Shown here piece by piece: positions 7,605-14,744 of a stretch of DNA of 16,335 nucleotides (position 1 is the first letter of the stretch; the number at the start of each line of letters is the position of its first letter). The notes under the pieces are model-generated. The model was not told the origin of the DNA. It did no database searches and saw only the letters and a program-made list of their open reading frames with translations. Position numbers and translations under genes: made by a program. This DNA is from Pseudomonadota bacterium (lineage in GTDB: Bacteria > Pseudomonadota > Gammaproteobacteria > Steroidobacterales > Steroidobacteraceae): contig JAJXZV010000069.1 of NCBI GenBank assembly GCA_021779875.1, forward strand, positions 1 to 16,335, read 5' to 3'.

Positions 7605-9245
7605 GTGGCCGCACGCAAAGGGAAGCCCCCGCGGCGATCCAAGCCGGCCGTGCGCGCCGGCCGGGGCCAGCAGCGCCAGCGCCTGATCGAGGCCTGCATC
7701 TCGGCCCTGCACCAGTACGGGCCGTCGCGCACGACGGTGGAGAAGGTGGTCGCCATCGCCCGGATGTCCCCGGGCATCGTGCGCTTTTACTTCGACTCCA
7801 AGGCCGCCATGCTGGTCGCCTCGCTGCAATTTCTCGCCGGCGAGTTCGAGGAGCGCGTGCTCGTACCCGTCGCCAGGCTCAAGTCCGACCCCGTGGCCGC
7901 GCTCGATCTGCTGATCGATCTGTATCTCGACCCCGACATCGCCAGTCCGCGCAAGGTGTCCGTGTGGTATGCGTTCTGGGGAGAGGCGAGCTCGCGCCAG
8001 GAGTATTACGAGATCTGCGGCCAGAAGGACCAGAGTTTCGCCGCGCTCGTGCGCGATCTGATCGGGCGGCTGGTCGCCCAGTCGCCGCCGCCCGCACCCG
8101 ATCCGGATGCGGTGGCGCTGGGGCTGATCGGCTCGCTCGAGATGCTGTGGCAGGAATTCGCCTTTCAGGACGAGAGCGCCATCGATCGGCCGGCCGCCAA
8201 GCGCCGCTGCCGGGCCTACCTTCGTTCGATCTTTCCCGGTCGATTCGCCGCCGCCGCCGCGCCGGCCGGCCGGGGGCCGGCGGGCGCGCCGACGTTTCGC
8301 GAAGGGCTCGACCTGTTCCGCGGCGAGTGGCAGCTGCTCGGACTGGCGTCGGCGCTGGCACGGACCGGCGACTTCCTCACGGCCCGGATCGGCGGCGAGC
8401 ACGTCATCGCGGTGCGCCTTGCGGACGGGTCGGTTCAGGCGCTGCGCAATTGCTGCCCGCGGCTGCCGCATGCGCTGGTGGAGGCCCCCGCGGGACGCGC
8501 GGACGGCTGGAGCTGCGAGGCTCACGGGCTGCGGTTCGCGCTGGATGGGGCCGGGCTCGGTGCCGCGGATTGCCCGGACCTGCCGCGCCTGGATTGCCTC
8601 ACGACGAATGGATTGATCCTGTGCAGATCTCGCGGGCCGGCCGACGCCGGCGCGCCGGCGTGGCGGGACGTGGCGGCCGGCGGTCCGCTGCGCCCGCTCG
8701 GTCCGCCGGGCGAAGTGCGCATCGCGGCGGACTGGAGGATGCTCGTGTCCCATTGGCTGTCGCGCGAGCCCGCGGGGGCGCCTTTCTCGATCCTCGCCGC
8801 GGCGGACGGCACGCAGGTTGGAATCGAGTGGACCACCGGTCGCGCGCCCGACGGCGGCGGTTGGACCGGCCGGGCCCTGGGACGCCTGTCCGCCGCGCGG
8901 CAGCGGCCGGCGACCCGCCGGCGTTTCATCGCGCCCAATCATGGAATCGAGTGGCGCGAGGACGGGATGACGATCCTGCAGGTGGAGCCCGAGGCGCCGG
9001 GCCGAAGCGTGCTCAAGCAGTGGCAGCTGACCGCCTGCGCGGATGAGCGCGCGGCACGCGCGGCCAATTATCTCGTTCGCCGCGCCGATGGCCTCGAGCG
9101 GCGCGCCAGTCGGGCGCTGGCCGCGTCGGCGCAGCAGGGGGTCGAGCGGTTCGGTTACCCGATCGCGGAACGTCCGGCGGCGGCGGTCGGCTGGTTTCAG
9201 GATTGGCTGCGGGAGCGATGGCCGCCGGCGGCGGCCGGCCGTTGA
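7605..9245 (+). CDS. BetI/TetR-type regulator fused to a degenerate Rieske-oxygenase module
   Basis: 546-residue two-part protein in one uninterrupted frame. Residues 22-75 are a TetR helix-turn-helix (TTVEKVVAIARMSPGIVRFYF), and 76-210 a BetI-like ligand/dimer domain containing VSVWYAFWGEA. A low-complexity Ala/Gly/Pro linker (214-229) leads to about 317 residues resembling a Rieske oxygenase alpha subunit. The Rieske site reads C284-P-R286, 17 residues, C304-E-A-H307: spacing is intact but the first His is Arg. The helix equivalent to DWKLAMDNYLESYH is DWRMLVSHWLSREP (376-389), so the bridging acid and both iron His are gone. PNHGIEW to FQDWLRER follows the C-terminus of the neighbouring active oxygenase. 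It cannot be an oxygenase; a ligand-sensing role is inferred. GTG 7605 is the only start: an in-frame TGA lies 18 bases upstream, and GAGAAGG (7588-7594) is a fair ribosome site. Confidence 0.88.
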   Translation: MAARKGKPPRRSKPAVRAGRGQQRQRLIEACISALHQYGPSRTTVEKVVAIARMSPGIVRFYFDSKAAMLVASLQFLAGEFEERVLVPVARLKSDPVAALDLLIDLYLDPDIASPRKVSVWYAFWGEASSRQEYYEICGQKDQSFAALVRDLIGRLVAQSPPPAPDPDAVALGLIGSLEMLWQEFAFQDESAIDRPAAKRRCRAYLRSIFPGRFAAAAAPAGRGPAGAPTFREGLDLFRGEWQLLGLASALARTGDFLTARIGGEHVIAVRLADGSVQALRNCCPRLPHALVEAPAGRADGWSCEAHGLRFALDGAGLGAADCPDLPRLDCLTTNGLILCRSRGPADAGAPAWRDVAAGGPLRPLGPPGEVRIAADWRMLVSHWLSREPAGAPFSILAAADGTQVGIEWTTGRAPDGGGWTGRALGRLSAARQRPATRRRFIAPNHGIEWREDGMTILQVEPEAPGRSVLKQWQLTACADERAARAANYLVRRADGLERRASRALAASAQQGVERFGYPIAERPAAAVGWFQDWLRERWPPAAAGR

Positions 9246-9264
9246 GGCGGCGCGGCAGGCGTTT

Positions 9265-9297
9265 TGGTTACACTGCGGCACGGACCGCTACCGGGAG
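9265..9297 (+). promoter_or_regulatory. Possible -10 and ribosome site of the aldehyde dehydrogenase gene
   Basis: TACACT at 9269-9274, preceded closely by TG (9265-9266), resembles an extended -10 in the 61-bp gap after the regulator gene. No -35 at normal spacing is seen (TTGAGG at 9242-9247 is 21 bases away). GGGAG at 9293-9297 is a good Shine-Dalgarno sequence, 9 bases before ATG 9307, and fixes that start. Confidence 0.35.
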
Positions 9298-9306
9298 AAC
9301 ACGGAC

Positions 9307-10806
9307 ATGAAGCTTGCATCCCTTGGGACCGCCGACTGGCACGCGCGGGCGGCCGCGCTGCGTTTCGAGACGCGCCATTTCATCGACGGCAGGTACGTCG
9401 ACTCGATCGGCGGCGGGCGGTTCACCGTGGTGAATCCGGCCACCGGCCAACCCTTGTGCGAGGTCAGCGCCGGCGGTGCGGCCGACATCGACTCCGCCGT
9501 GGCCTCGGCCCGGCGAACCGTCGCCAGCCGCGTGTGGAGCCGCATGGCGCCGCGCGACCGCATGGCGATCCTGGCGGAGTTCGGCCGGCGGATCGAGGCC
9601 AATGCCGAACGCTTCGCGCTGCTCGACACGCTGTGCATGGGCAAGCCCATCACGGACATGCTGACGATCGACGTGCCTTCGGCGGCGCGGAATTTCGCCT
9701 ACTTCGCCGAGGCGATCGACAAGATCGAGGGGGTCGTGACGGCCACCGCGTCGGACGCCTTCCACTACATCCTGCGGGAGCCGCTCGGGGTGGTGGGCTG
9801 CGTCGTGCCGTGGAACTATCCGCTGCTGATGGCGGCTTGGAAGGTGGCGCCGGCGCTGGCCGCCGGCAATTCGGTGGTGCTCAAGCCCGCGGAGCAGTCG
9901 CCCTTGTCGGGGCTTCTGATGGCGGAACTGTTCGTCGAAGCCGGCGGCCCGCCGGGGGTGTTCAACGTGGTCAACGGCCTCGGAGAGTCGGCCGGCGCAT
10001 CGCTGGCGCTGCACCTCGACGTGGCGAAGATCGCCTTCACGGGATCCACCGAAATCGGCAAACAGATGCTGATCTACGCGGGTCAGTCGAACATGAAGCG
10101 GGTCAGTCTCGAGTGCGGCGGCAAGACCCCGCAGATCTTCCTGGCGGATCTGCCCGACCTCGACACCGCGGTGACCTACGCGATCAACGGCATCTACGGC
10201 AACATGGGCGAGGTGTGCAACGCCGGCTCGCGCCTGCTGATCGACCGTCCGATCGCCCGGGAGTTCCTGGCACGCTTCATCGAGAAGGGCCGCAGCGCCT
10301 ATCGGCCGGGAGATCCGCTCGATCCGAAGACCAATCTCGGCCCGCTGGTCACCGCGGGCCACCGCGCGCGGGTCATGGGCTACATCCAGCGGGGCAAGGC
10401 CGAGGGCGCGCGGCTGGAATTCGGCGGCACCGAGCCGGATCGGCCCGGAGCCTACGTGGAGCCGGCGCTGTTCTCGGGGGTGGACAACCGGATGACCATC
10501 GCACAGGAGGAGATCTTCGGGCCGGTGGCGGCCGCCGTCGAGGTGGACGGCATCGGCGAGGCCCTCAAGGTCGCGAACGACTCCAAGTTTGGGCTGGCGG
10601 CCTCGGTTTGGACCCGCGACCTCAACGTCGCGCTGAAGACCGTGCGGGACCTGGAAGCGGGGGTGATCTGGGTCAACTGCTTCGACCACGGGGACATGAC
10701 GCAGCCGTTCGGCGGCTACAAGCAGTCGGGCCAGGGCCGCGACAAGTGCCTGGAGAGCCTGCTGTCCTACACGCAGACCAAGTCGGCCTGGATTCATCTC
10801 GGCTAG
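9307..10806 (+). CDS. NAD(P)-dependent aldehyde dehydrogenase (PuuC-like)
   Basis: 499-residue cytoplasmic enzyme of the ALDH superfamily, full length. All catalytic marks are present: PWNYPL with N170, VLKPAEQSP with K193, FTGSTEIG (244-251) for cofactor, E269 in LECGGK, and nucleophile C304 in GEVCNAGSR. The N-terminal ADWHARAAAL and the C-terminal GDMTQPFGGYKQSGQGRDKCLES plus a W-I-x-L ending are those of PuuC, the gamma-glutamyl-aminobutyraldehyde dehydrogenase of putrescine catabolism; related enzymes act on 3-aminopropanal and other aminoaldehydes. It would convert an aldehyde made by the pathway to its acid. Betaine aldehyde dehydrogenase is a less likely alternative. A long upstream extension of the frame (from 9043) runs through the regulator gene and is not coding. 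Next to a BetI-like regulator, as betB is to betI, so control by it is plausible. Confidence 0.92.
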   Translation: MKLASLGTADWHARAAALRFETRHFIDGRYVDSIGGGRFTVVNPATGQPLCEVSAGGAADIDSAVASARRTVASRVWSRMAPRDRMAILAEFGRRIEANAERFALLDTLCMGKPITDMLTIDVPSAARNFAYFAEAIDKIEGVVTATASDAFHYILREPLGVVGCVVPWNYPLLMAAWKVAPALAAGNSVVLKPAEQSPLSGLLMAELFVEAGGPPGVFNVVNGLGESAGASLALHLDVAKIAFTGSTEIGKQMLIYAGQSNMKRVSLECGGKTPQIFLADLPDLDTAVTYAINGIYGNMGEVCNAGSRLLIDRPIAREFLARFIEKGRSAYRPGDPLDPKTNLGPLVTAGHRARVMGYIQRGKAEGARLEFGGTEPDRPGAYVEPALFSGVDNRMTIAQEEIFGPVAAAVEVDGIGEALKVANDSKFGLAASVWTRDLNVALKTVRDLEAGVIWVNCFDHGDMTQPFGGYKQSGQGRDKCLESLLSYTQTKSAWIHLG

Positions 10807-10820
10807 GCGGGCGCCTCGGC

Positions 10821-13340
10821 TCACTCGCGCATGGTCACCGTCATGCCGATGGTGCGCGGCCGGAACGTGAAGTTGTTCTGCTGCGGCGGGATCAGCCCGG
10901 ACGGATTGTTGTAGTCGTTCTGGATCAACGCGTAGTTCAGGATTGTGTGGGAATCGAACAGGTTGTCGACGAATCCCGCGACCTGCCATGGCCCCAGCTT
11001 GATGCCGGCGCGCAGCGACGTGAAGCTCGTGGCGGGCAACGTGAACGAGTACGGGTTGTACTGGTTGACGTTGTTCGGATCCTGAACCGCCGCCATCCAC
11101 GGATTGCGGCTGGTGTACTCCCAGTCGAGGCGCATGAAAGCCTCGTGCCCGGCCAGCTGAAAACTGTATTGGGGGCCCAAGGCGATGTTCCAGGGCGGGT
11201 TGGTGCCCGGGCTGTAGTTGATGGCCGCCTCCCCGGAGATCGCGTCGCCGGCGCTCGCCGCCGGCGAGCCGCGGGTGTAGCGCGCGTCCGTGTAGCCGAC
11301 CGAGGCCTCGAAGGTGAGACCCGCGAACAGCACGGCATCGGCCTGCAGGTCGAATCCCTTGGCCACGGCAGTGCCCAGGTTGTCGGTGTATTGGTAGCCG
11401 CAGCCGCCCGTCGGGCCGGGATCGTAGACGCTCTGCTGGATGTTGTTCCACTTGATGTAGTACACGCTCGTCGCGAGCTTCAGGCGGTCGGCGAAATTGT
11501 TCTTGGCGCCGAGCTCGAAGCTCTGCGTCGAGTCCGAGTCGTAGTTGGACGGCGTGGCGCCGCACGGCCCGGCCGGCAGCGGCGCATTCACGCCGCCTGG
11601 ACGAAAGCCCTTCGCATAGGTGAAGTAATACAGGTCGTTCGGATCGGCCTGGAAGGAGGCGCCGAGCTTGGGCGTGAACGCGTTCTGGTGATAGCTGCCG
11701 CTGAAGTTGCTCGCGCCGCTGTTCTCGAGGCCGTTCGCGTAGTTGGCCAGATCGAAACGCATGTCGGCGAACCGGCCGCCGGCCGTGAGCTTCCACCGAT
11801 CCGTCAGGTCGTAGGTGAGCTCGCCGAATCCCGCGAGCTGTCGGTCGTGGCTGACGTTGTTGTTGTAGTAGATGTCGCAGTTGGGCACGCCGGTTCCCGG
11901 CGTGCCGACGCCGTTGCAGTAGTAGTTCGCATTGCCGTTGGCGTTCTGGAAGGTCGGGAAATCGAACGGACTGCTGCCGAACAGGGCGGTCCAGAACGGC
12001 ACGATCCGCGAATCGTACAGCTGCTCGACGCTGACCTCGCGGGCGAGCGACCAGAAGGCGCCCACGGTCCATTTGAGCGATTGGTCGCCGGTCGATTGCA
12101 GGCGCACCTCCTGGGTCCAGGTGCGCTGCTGGTTGGTCATCGTATTGGGCGTCTGGTAGTTCTGGAAGCCGGCGGGCAGGTGAATGCCGTTCGCGTCGAC
12201 CAGCGGGTACCAGGAGCAGGGAGGGACCGACGTGGTCGATGCGGGGCCGCAGGCCGGTGTCGCGCTCGCGTTCACCCCGAGCCAGCTCTGACTCTGGAAA
12301 TAGGCCAGATCGTAGGCCGTGCCTTGGTAGGAGTCCTGCTCGTTGCGGGAATAATACGAGGTGTTCGAGATCAGCTCGGCGTGCGCGAACTGCACCTGGA
12401 TCTTCAAGGCCGGCAGATAGTACTCGTCCGGAATGGGAATGCGCTCCGGGGTCGCGTTGTCGAACCGGCCGGCGGCGGGGTTCGAGTACGCGGGCCAGTA
12501 GGTGCCGAGATCGTTCTGCCGCTTGTTCTGGTACATCACGCTCGGCGTGATCTTGACCGCGTCGTTCGGCTGGTACAGGAACGCGAGGCGCACCGCCGCC
12601 GTGTCCGCGTAGTTCGCGTTCGGCTCGGTGACGGCGCCGGTGGTCGGGTCGACGCGATTGATCCAGCCGCCGTCGTGGCGATACCAGACGCTCGCCCGGA
12701 AGCCCAGCACGTCGTCGACGATGGGTCCGCCGTGGGCGATGCCGGCCTCGTAGCTGGGCGTGCCGTATTGCGTGTAGGAGCTCTCCGCGCGCACGTAGGT
12801 CGAATCGGTGGTCACGCTGGGCTGGGCCATGATGTAGCGCACGGTGCCGCCCTCGGACCCGGCCCCGAACAGGGTGCCCTGCGGTCCCCGCAGCACCTCG
12901 ACGCGCTCCATGTCGAAGGTCTTGGGCAGCGTGTCGTCCGGATTGAAGCCCAGCGCGCGCATCTGGATCGGCGTGTCGTCGATGTAGATGCCGGTGGTGC
13001 CGGCGCCGCCGGACGAGGAGATGCCGCGGATCGAGATCGCGTTCGTGCCCGACGAGTCGATCGAAACGCCCGGCGTGAAGCGCACGACGTCGCTGAAGTC
13101 CCGGATGCCCCGTTGATCGAGCGCGTCCTGCGTCATGGCGGTGATGCTGATCGGCACCTTGCTGATGTCTTCCTCCCGGCGCGTGGCGGTGACCACGATC
13201 TCCTGGAGCGCGGAGCTCGGGGGGCCGCTCGCGGGGGTGTCCGCGCCGGCCGGATCGGGCGCGCCTGCGAGCAGGGTCACGGCGCCGAAGGCGAGCGCCG
13301 GGCCGGCGTGGCGGCGCGATGCGCGTTGTTTCGTGGGCAT
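10821..13340 (-). CDS. TonB-dependent outer-membrane receptor
   Basis: 839 residues, normal for the family. A Sec signal with hydrophobic core at about 14-26 ends near AGADTPA; the TonB-box region is LQEIVVTATRR (45-55). The plug carries GIYIDDTPIQ (117-126) and VEVLRGPQGTLFGAGSEGGT (147-166), the style common in sphingomonad and gammaproteobacterial catabolic receptors, followed by a 22-strand barrel. Such receptors import siderophores, glycans, vitamins or other large or scarce compounds with TonB energy. The ATG is 1 nt from the stop of the Rieske oxygenase gene, so both are on one message and the receptor probably takes up the oxygenase substrate or its precursor. Oddities: Cys pairs in predicted surface loops, and a C-terminus ending T-M-R-E rather than the usual aromatic residue. 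Convergent with the dehydrogenase gene, 14 bp apart. Confidence 0.94.
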   Translation of the reverse strand: MPTKQRASRRHAGPALAFGAVTLLAGAPDPAGADTPASGPPSSALQEIVVTATRREEDISKVPISITAMTQDALDQRGIRDFSDVVRFTPGVSIDSSGTNAISIRGISSSGGAGTTGIYIDDTPIQMRALGFNPDDTLPKTFDMERVEVLRGPQGTLFGAGSEGGTVRYIMAQPSVTTDSTYVRAESSYTQYGTPSYEAGIAHGGPIVDDVLGFRASVWYRHDGGWINRVDPTTGAVTEPNANYADTAAVRLAFLYQPNDAVKITPSVMYQNKRQNDLGTYWPAYSNPAAGRFDNATPERIPIPDEYYLPALKIQVQFAHAELISNTSYYSRNEQDSYQGTAYDLAYFQSQSWLGVNASATPACGPASTTSVPPCSWYPLVDANGIHLPAGFQNYQTPNTMTNQQRTWTQEVRLQSTGDQSLKWTVGAFWSLAREVSVEQLYDSRIVPFWTALFGSSPFDFPTFQNANGNANYYCNGVGTPGTGVPNCDIYYNNNVSHDRQLAGFGELTYDLTDRWKLTAGGRFADMRFDLANYANGLENSGASNFSGSYHQNAFTPKLGASFQADPNDLYYFTYAKGFRPGGVNAPLPAGPCGATPSNYDSDSTQSFELGAKNNFADRLKLATSVYYIKWNNIQQSVYDPGPTGGCGYQYTDNLGTAVAKGFDLQADAVLFAGLTFEASVGYTDARYTRGSPAASAGDAISGEAAINYSPGTNPPWNIALGPQYSFQLAGHEAFMRLDWEYTSRNPWMAAVQDPNNVNQYNPYSFTLPATSFTSLRAGIKLGPWQVAGFVDNLFDSHTILNYALIQNDYNNPSGLIPPQQNNFTFRPRTIGMTVTMRE

Positions 13341-13341
13341 C

Positions 13342-14517
13342 TCAGGTTACCGTCCGTGCGAACTGGCGGGGTGCGTCGGCGAGGTGGAACTCGGGAATCC
13401 GTGCGCGCAGCAACTCGTGGAATTCGAACATGTGGCGCTCCGTGGCCGACAGCGGCCCGGGTTGGTAGCTGGCCGACGAGAGGCCGCGTTGCACGCGCGT
13501 GCACAGCCGGCGATCCTCGGCATTGACCTGCGAATTGATGCGCGACCCCAGATAGCGCAGGGTGCGCATCTCGGGCCGGGCGTCCGGCAGCCCGAAGAGG
13601 CCCGAGCGGATCCGGCACCTTCCGGGCCCGGCCGGCAGCACCTGGAAGAAGTCCATCTGTTCGGGAAAGACGTCTATCCCCAGATTGGGCAGGACGCTGT
13701 AGAAGCGCCAGCAGCGGCGCAGCTCCTCGGGCAGTTCGGTGGCGATGCGGCCGACGTGCCGCTGATAGAGGCGCTCGGACCATTTGGGGGACTCGGCCTC
13801 CTTGAGCCAGCTCAACCCTCGGGCGATGCCGGGAACCCACGCCTGGTCGTCGTAGTCCGGCGTGAACATGCGATAGAGGCCCGGATGCCCGATCGGCACG
13901 TGGTAGGACTCGAGGTAATTGTCCATCGCGAGCTTCCAGTCGACCGGCCACTCCTCGTACGTGATCGGCCCGAGCGGCACCATCTCCTCGAACCGGTACG
14001 GGATCAGCTCGGCGGCCAGGGGGCCCCAGGTGGCGGCCACGGGCGGCGGATCGTCGGCGAGACAGACGAAGATGAATCCGAACGACACGTCGAGGCGGAC
14101 CGGGCGCAGCCCGTGCGCCGCCAGGTCGAGATCGGCGAAGGTGGCGCGCATCGGCACCCCGACCAGCCCGCCGTCGTGCCGGTAGGTCCAGCCGTGATAC
14201 GGACAGGTGATCTGACCCGGGCAGCGCCCGCTGCCGTCGAGCAGGCGCGCGCCCCGGTGCCGGCAAACGTTGTGAAAGGCGTGCAGCTCGCCATCGCGGT
14301 CGCGGAGCACGAGCACGCTCTCGCCGCCCAGATCGAACACCGTGTAATCGCCGGCGCGGGGCAGGGAGTTGACGTGGCAGACGATCTGCCACGAGGGGGC
14401 CAGGATGCGCTCGATCTCCAGCCGCTCGAGCGAGGGGTGGGAGTACACCCAGGCGGGCAGCGCGCGCGCGGCCATCGCCTCCCGCGTGTCGGGGCAGGTT
14501 TCGGGCGAGTGGTTCAT
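13342..14517 (-). CDS. Rieske non-heme iron oxygenase, alpha subunit
   Basis: 391-residue cytoplasmic oxygenase. The [2Fe-2S] site is C85-R-H87, 17 residues, C105-P-Y-H108. The catalytic domain has NYLESYHVPIGH with iron ligands H206 and H211 and a probable third ligand D335 in NAEDRRLCTRVQRGL. The bridging acid three residues before H206 is Glu (E203), where naphthalene-dioxygenase-type enzymes have Asp; carnitine monooxygenase CntA is known for Glu. The family hydroxylates aromatics or oxidatively demethylates/cleaves amines; the amine-rich neighbourhood favours the latter, by inference. ATG 14517 is chosen because GGGAGAGG lies just upstream; the open frame reaches 14577 but would cross the operator. 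First gene of an operon with the TonB receptor. No reductase gene is seen nearby. Confidence 0.92.
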   Translation of the reverse strand: MNHSPETCPDTREAMAARALPAWVYSHPSLERLEIERILAPSWQIVCHVNSLPRAGDYTVFDLGGESVLVLRDRDGELHAFHNVCRHRGARLLDGSGRCPGQITCPYHGWTYRHDGGLVGVPMRATFADLDLAAHGLRPVRLDVSFGFIFVCLADDPPPVAATWGPLAAELIPYRFEEMVPLGPITYEEWPVDWKLAMDNYLESYHVPIGHPGLYRMFTPDYDDQAWVPGIARGLSWLKEAESPKWSERLYQRHVGRIATELPEELRRCWRFYSVLPNLGIDVFPEQMDFFQVLPAGPGRCRIRSGLFGLPDARPEMRTLRYLGSRINSQVNAEDRRLCTRVQRGLSSASYQPGPLSATERHMFEFHELLRARIPEFHLADAPRQFARTVT

Positions 14518-14533
14518 CGGCCTCTCCCTGAAT

Positions 14534-14551
14534 GTTATATGAACATATAAC
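14534..14551. promoter_or_regulatory. Inverted-repeat operator upstream of the Rieske oxygenase
   Basis: GTTATATG-AA-CATATAAC is a perfect inverted repeat with 8-bp arms and a 2-bp centre. It lies 16 bp before the oxygenase start and overlaps the predicted -10 and transcription start, the geometry of a repressor site. The regulator is unknown; the BetI-like fusion protein at 7605 is the best local candidate. A related copy lies at 14669-14686. Confidence 0.65.
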
Positions 14552-14577
14552 CTACTCCTCGATAGCTTGCCTTGCAA
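14549..14577 (-). promoter_or_regulatory. Probable promoter of the oxygenase-receptor operon
   Basis: On the minus strand TTGCAA (14577-14572) and TAGGTT (14554-14549) are spaced by exactly 17 bases. The -35 matches four of six and the -10 three of six consensus positions. The -10 overlaps the inverted repeat at 14534-14551. The strong ribosome site GGGAGAGG follows before ATG 14517. Confidence 0.4.
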
Positions 14578-14668
14578 GACGGGTCATCCGGTGTGCACGG
14601 AGGCGATAGTGGCGTGAAAGCCAGCATGCGCGGCCGCTCATGGGACGATTGTGTGCCGTGCAGAACAG

Positions 14669-14686
14669 CTATATGGGTATATAAAA
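14669..14686. promoter_or_regulatory. Second, diverged copy of the inverted-repeat site
   Basis: GCTATATGGGTATATAAA matches 13 of 18 positions of the perfect site at 14534-14551, keeping TATATG on one side and ATATAA on the other. It lies 135 bp from the first copy and just upstream of the predicted -35 of the aminotransferase promoter. Two such sites in one divergent region suggest one regulator acting on both operons. Confidence 0.45.
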
Positions 14687-14690
14687 ACGC

Positions 14691-14719
14691 TGGACGAGCA
14701 CTTTCCGCGGTGCTAGCGT
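14691..14719 (+). promoter_or_regulatory. Probable promoter of the aminotransferase operon
   Basis: TGGACG (14691-14696) and TAGCGT (14714-14719) are spaced by 17 bases, with TGC directly before the -10 as an extended -10. A transcript would begin about 20 bases before ATG 14745 and include the ribosome site GAGGAGAAG. Confidence 0.4.
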
Positions 14720-14744
14720 CGCGGCCAGTTCGAGGAGAAGCGCC

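Noticed and set aside
8249..8300. Two separate genes (tetR plus Rieske-like) instead of a fusion
   Set aside because: There is no stop between the domains and no ribosome site before the second; the frame runs continuously through the linker.
7605..9245. The degenerate Rieske module as a decaying pseudogene
   Set aside because: No stop or frameshift in 546 codons, and motif spacing and the C-terminal pattern are preserved while only metal ligands are changed. Selection tests are still needed to be sure.
7584..9281. Minus-strand frame opposite the regulator fusion
   Set aside because: Shadow of the fusion gene; no similarity and overlaps the potH start.
10805..10816. AGGCGGGCGCCT as a terminator between the dehydrogenase and the receptor
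   Set aside because: The stem is only 4-5 bp with a loop of 2-4 bases and no T-run; expected by chance at this GC content.
9268..12072. A 934-codon minus-strand frame
   Set aside because: It overlaps real genes on both strands in the wrong frame; its protein has no recognisable domain and shares only frame-shifted shadow of the TonB receptor.
9264..13526. A 1420-codon open frame on the plus strand
   Set aside because: It is out of frame over the aldehyde dehydrogenase and antisense to the TonB receptor, has Arg/Gly/Ala-rich low-complexity composition and no domain. Long spurious frames are expected opposite GC-rich genes.
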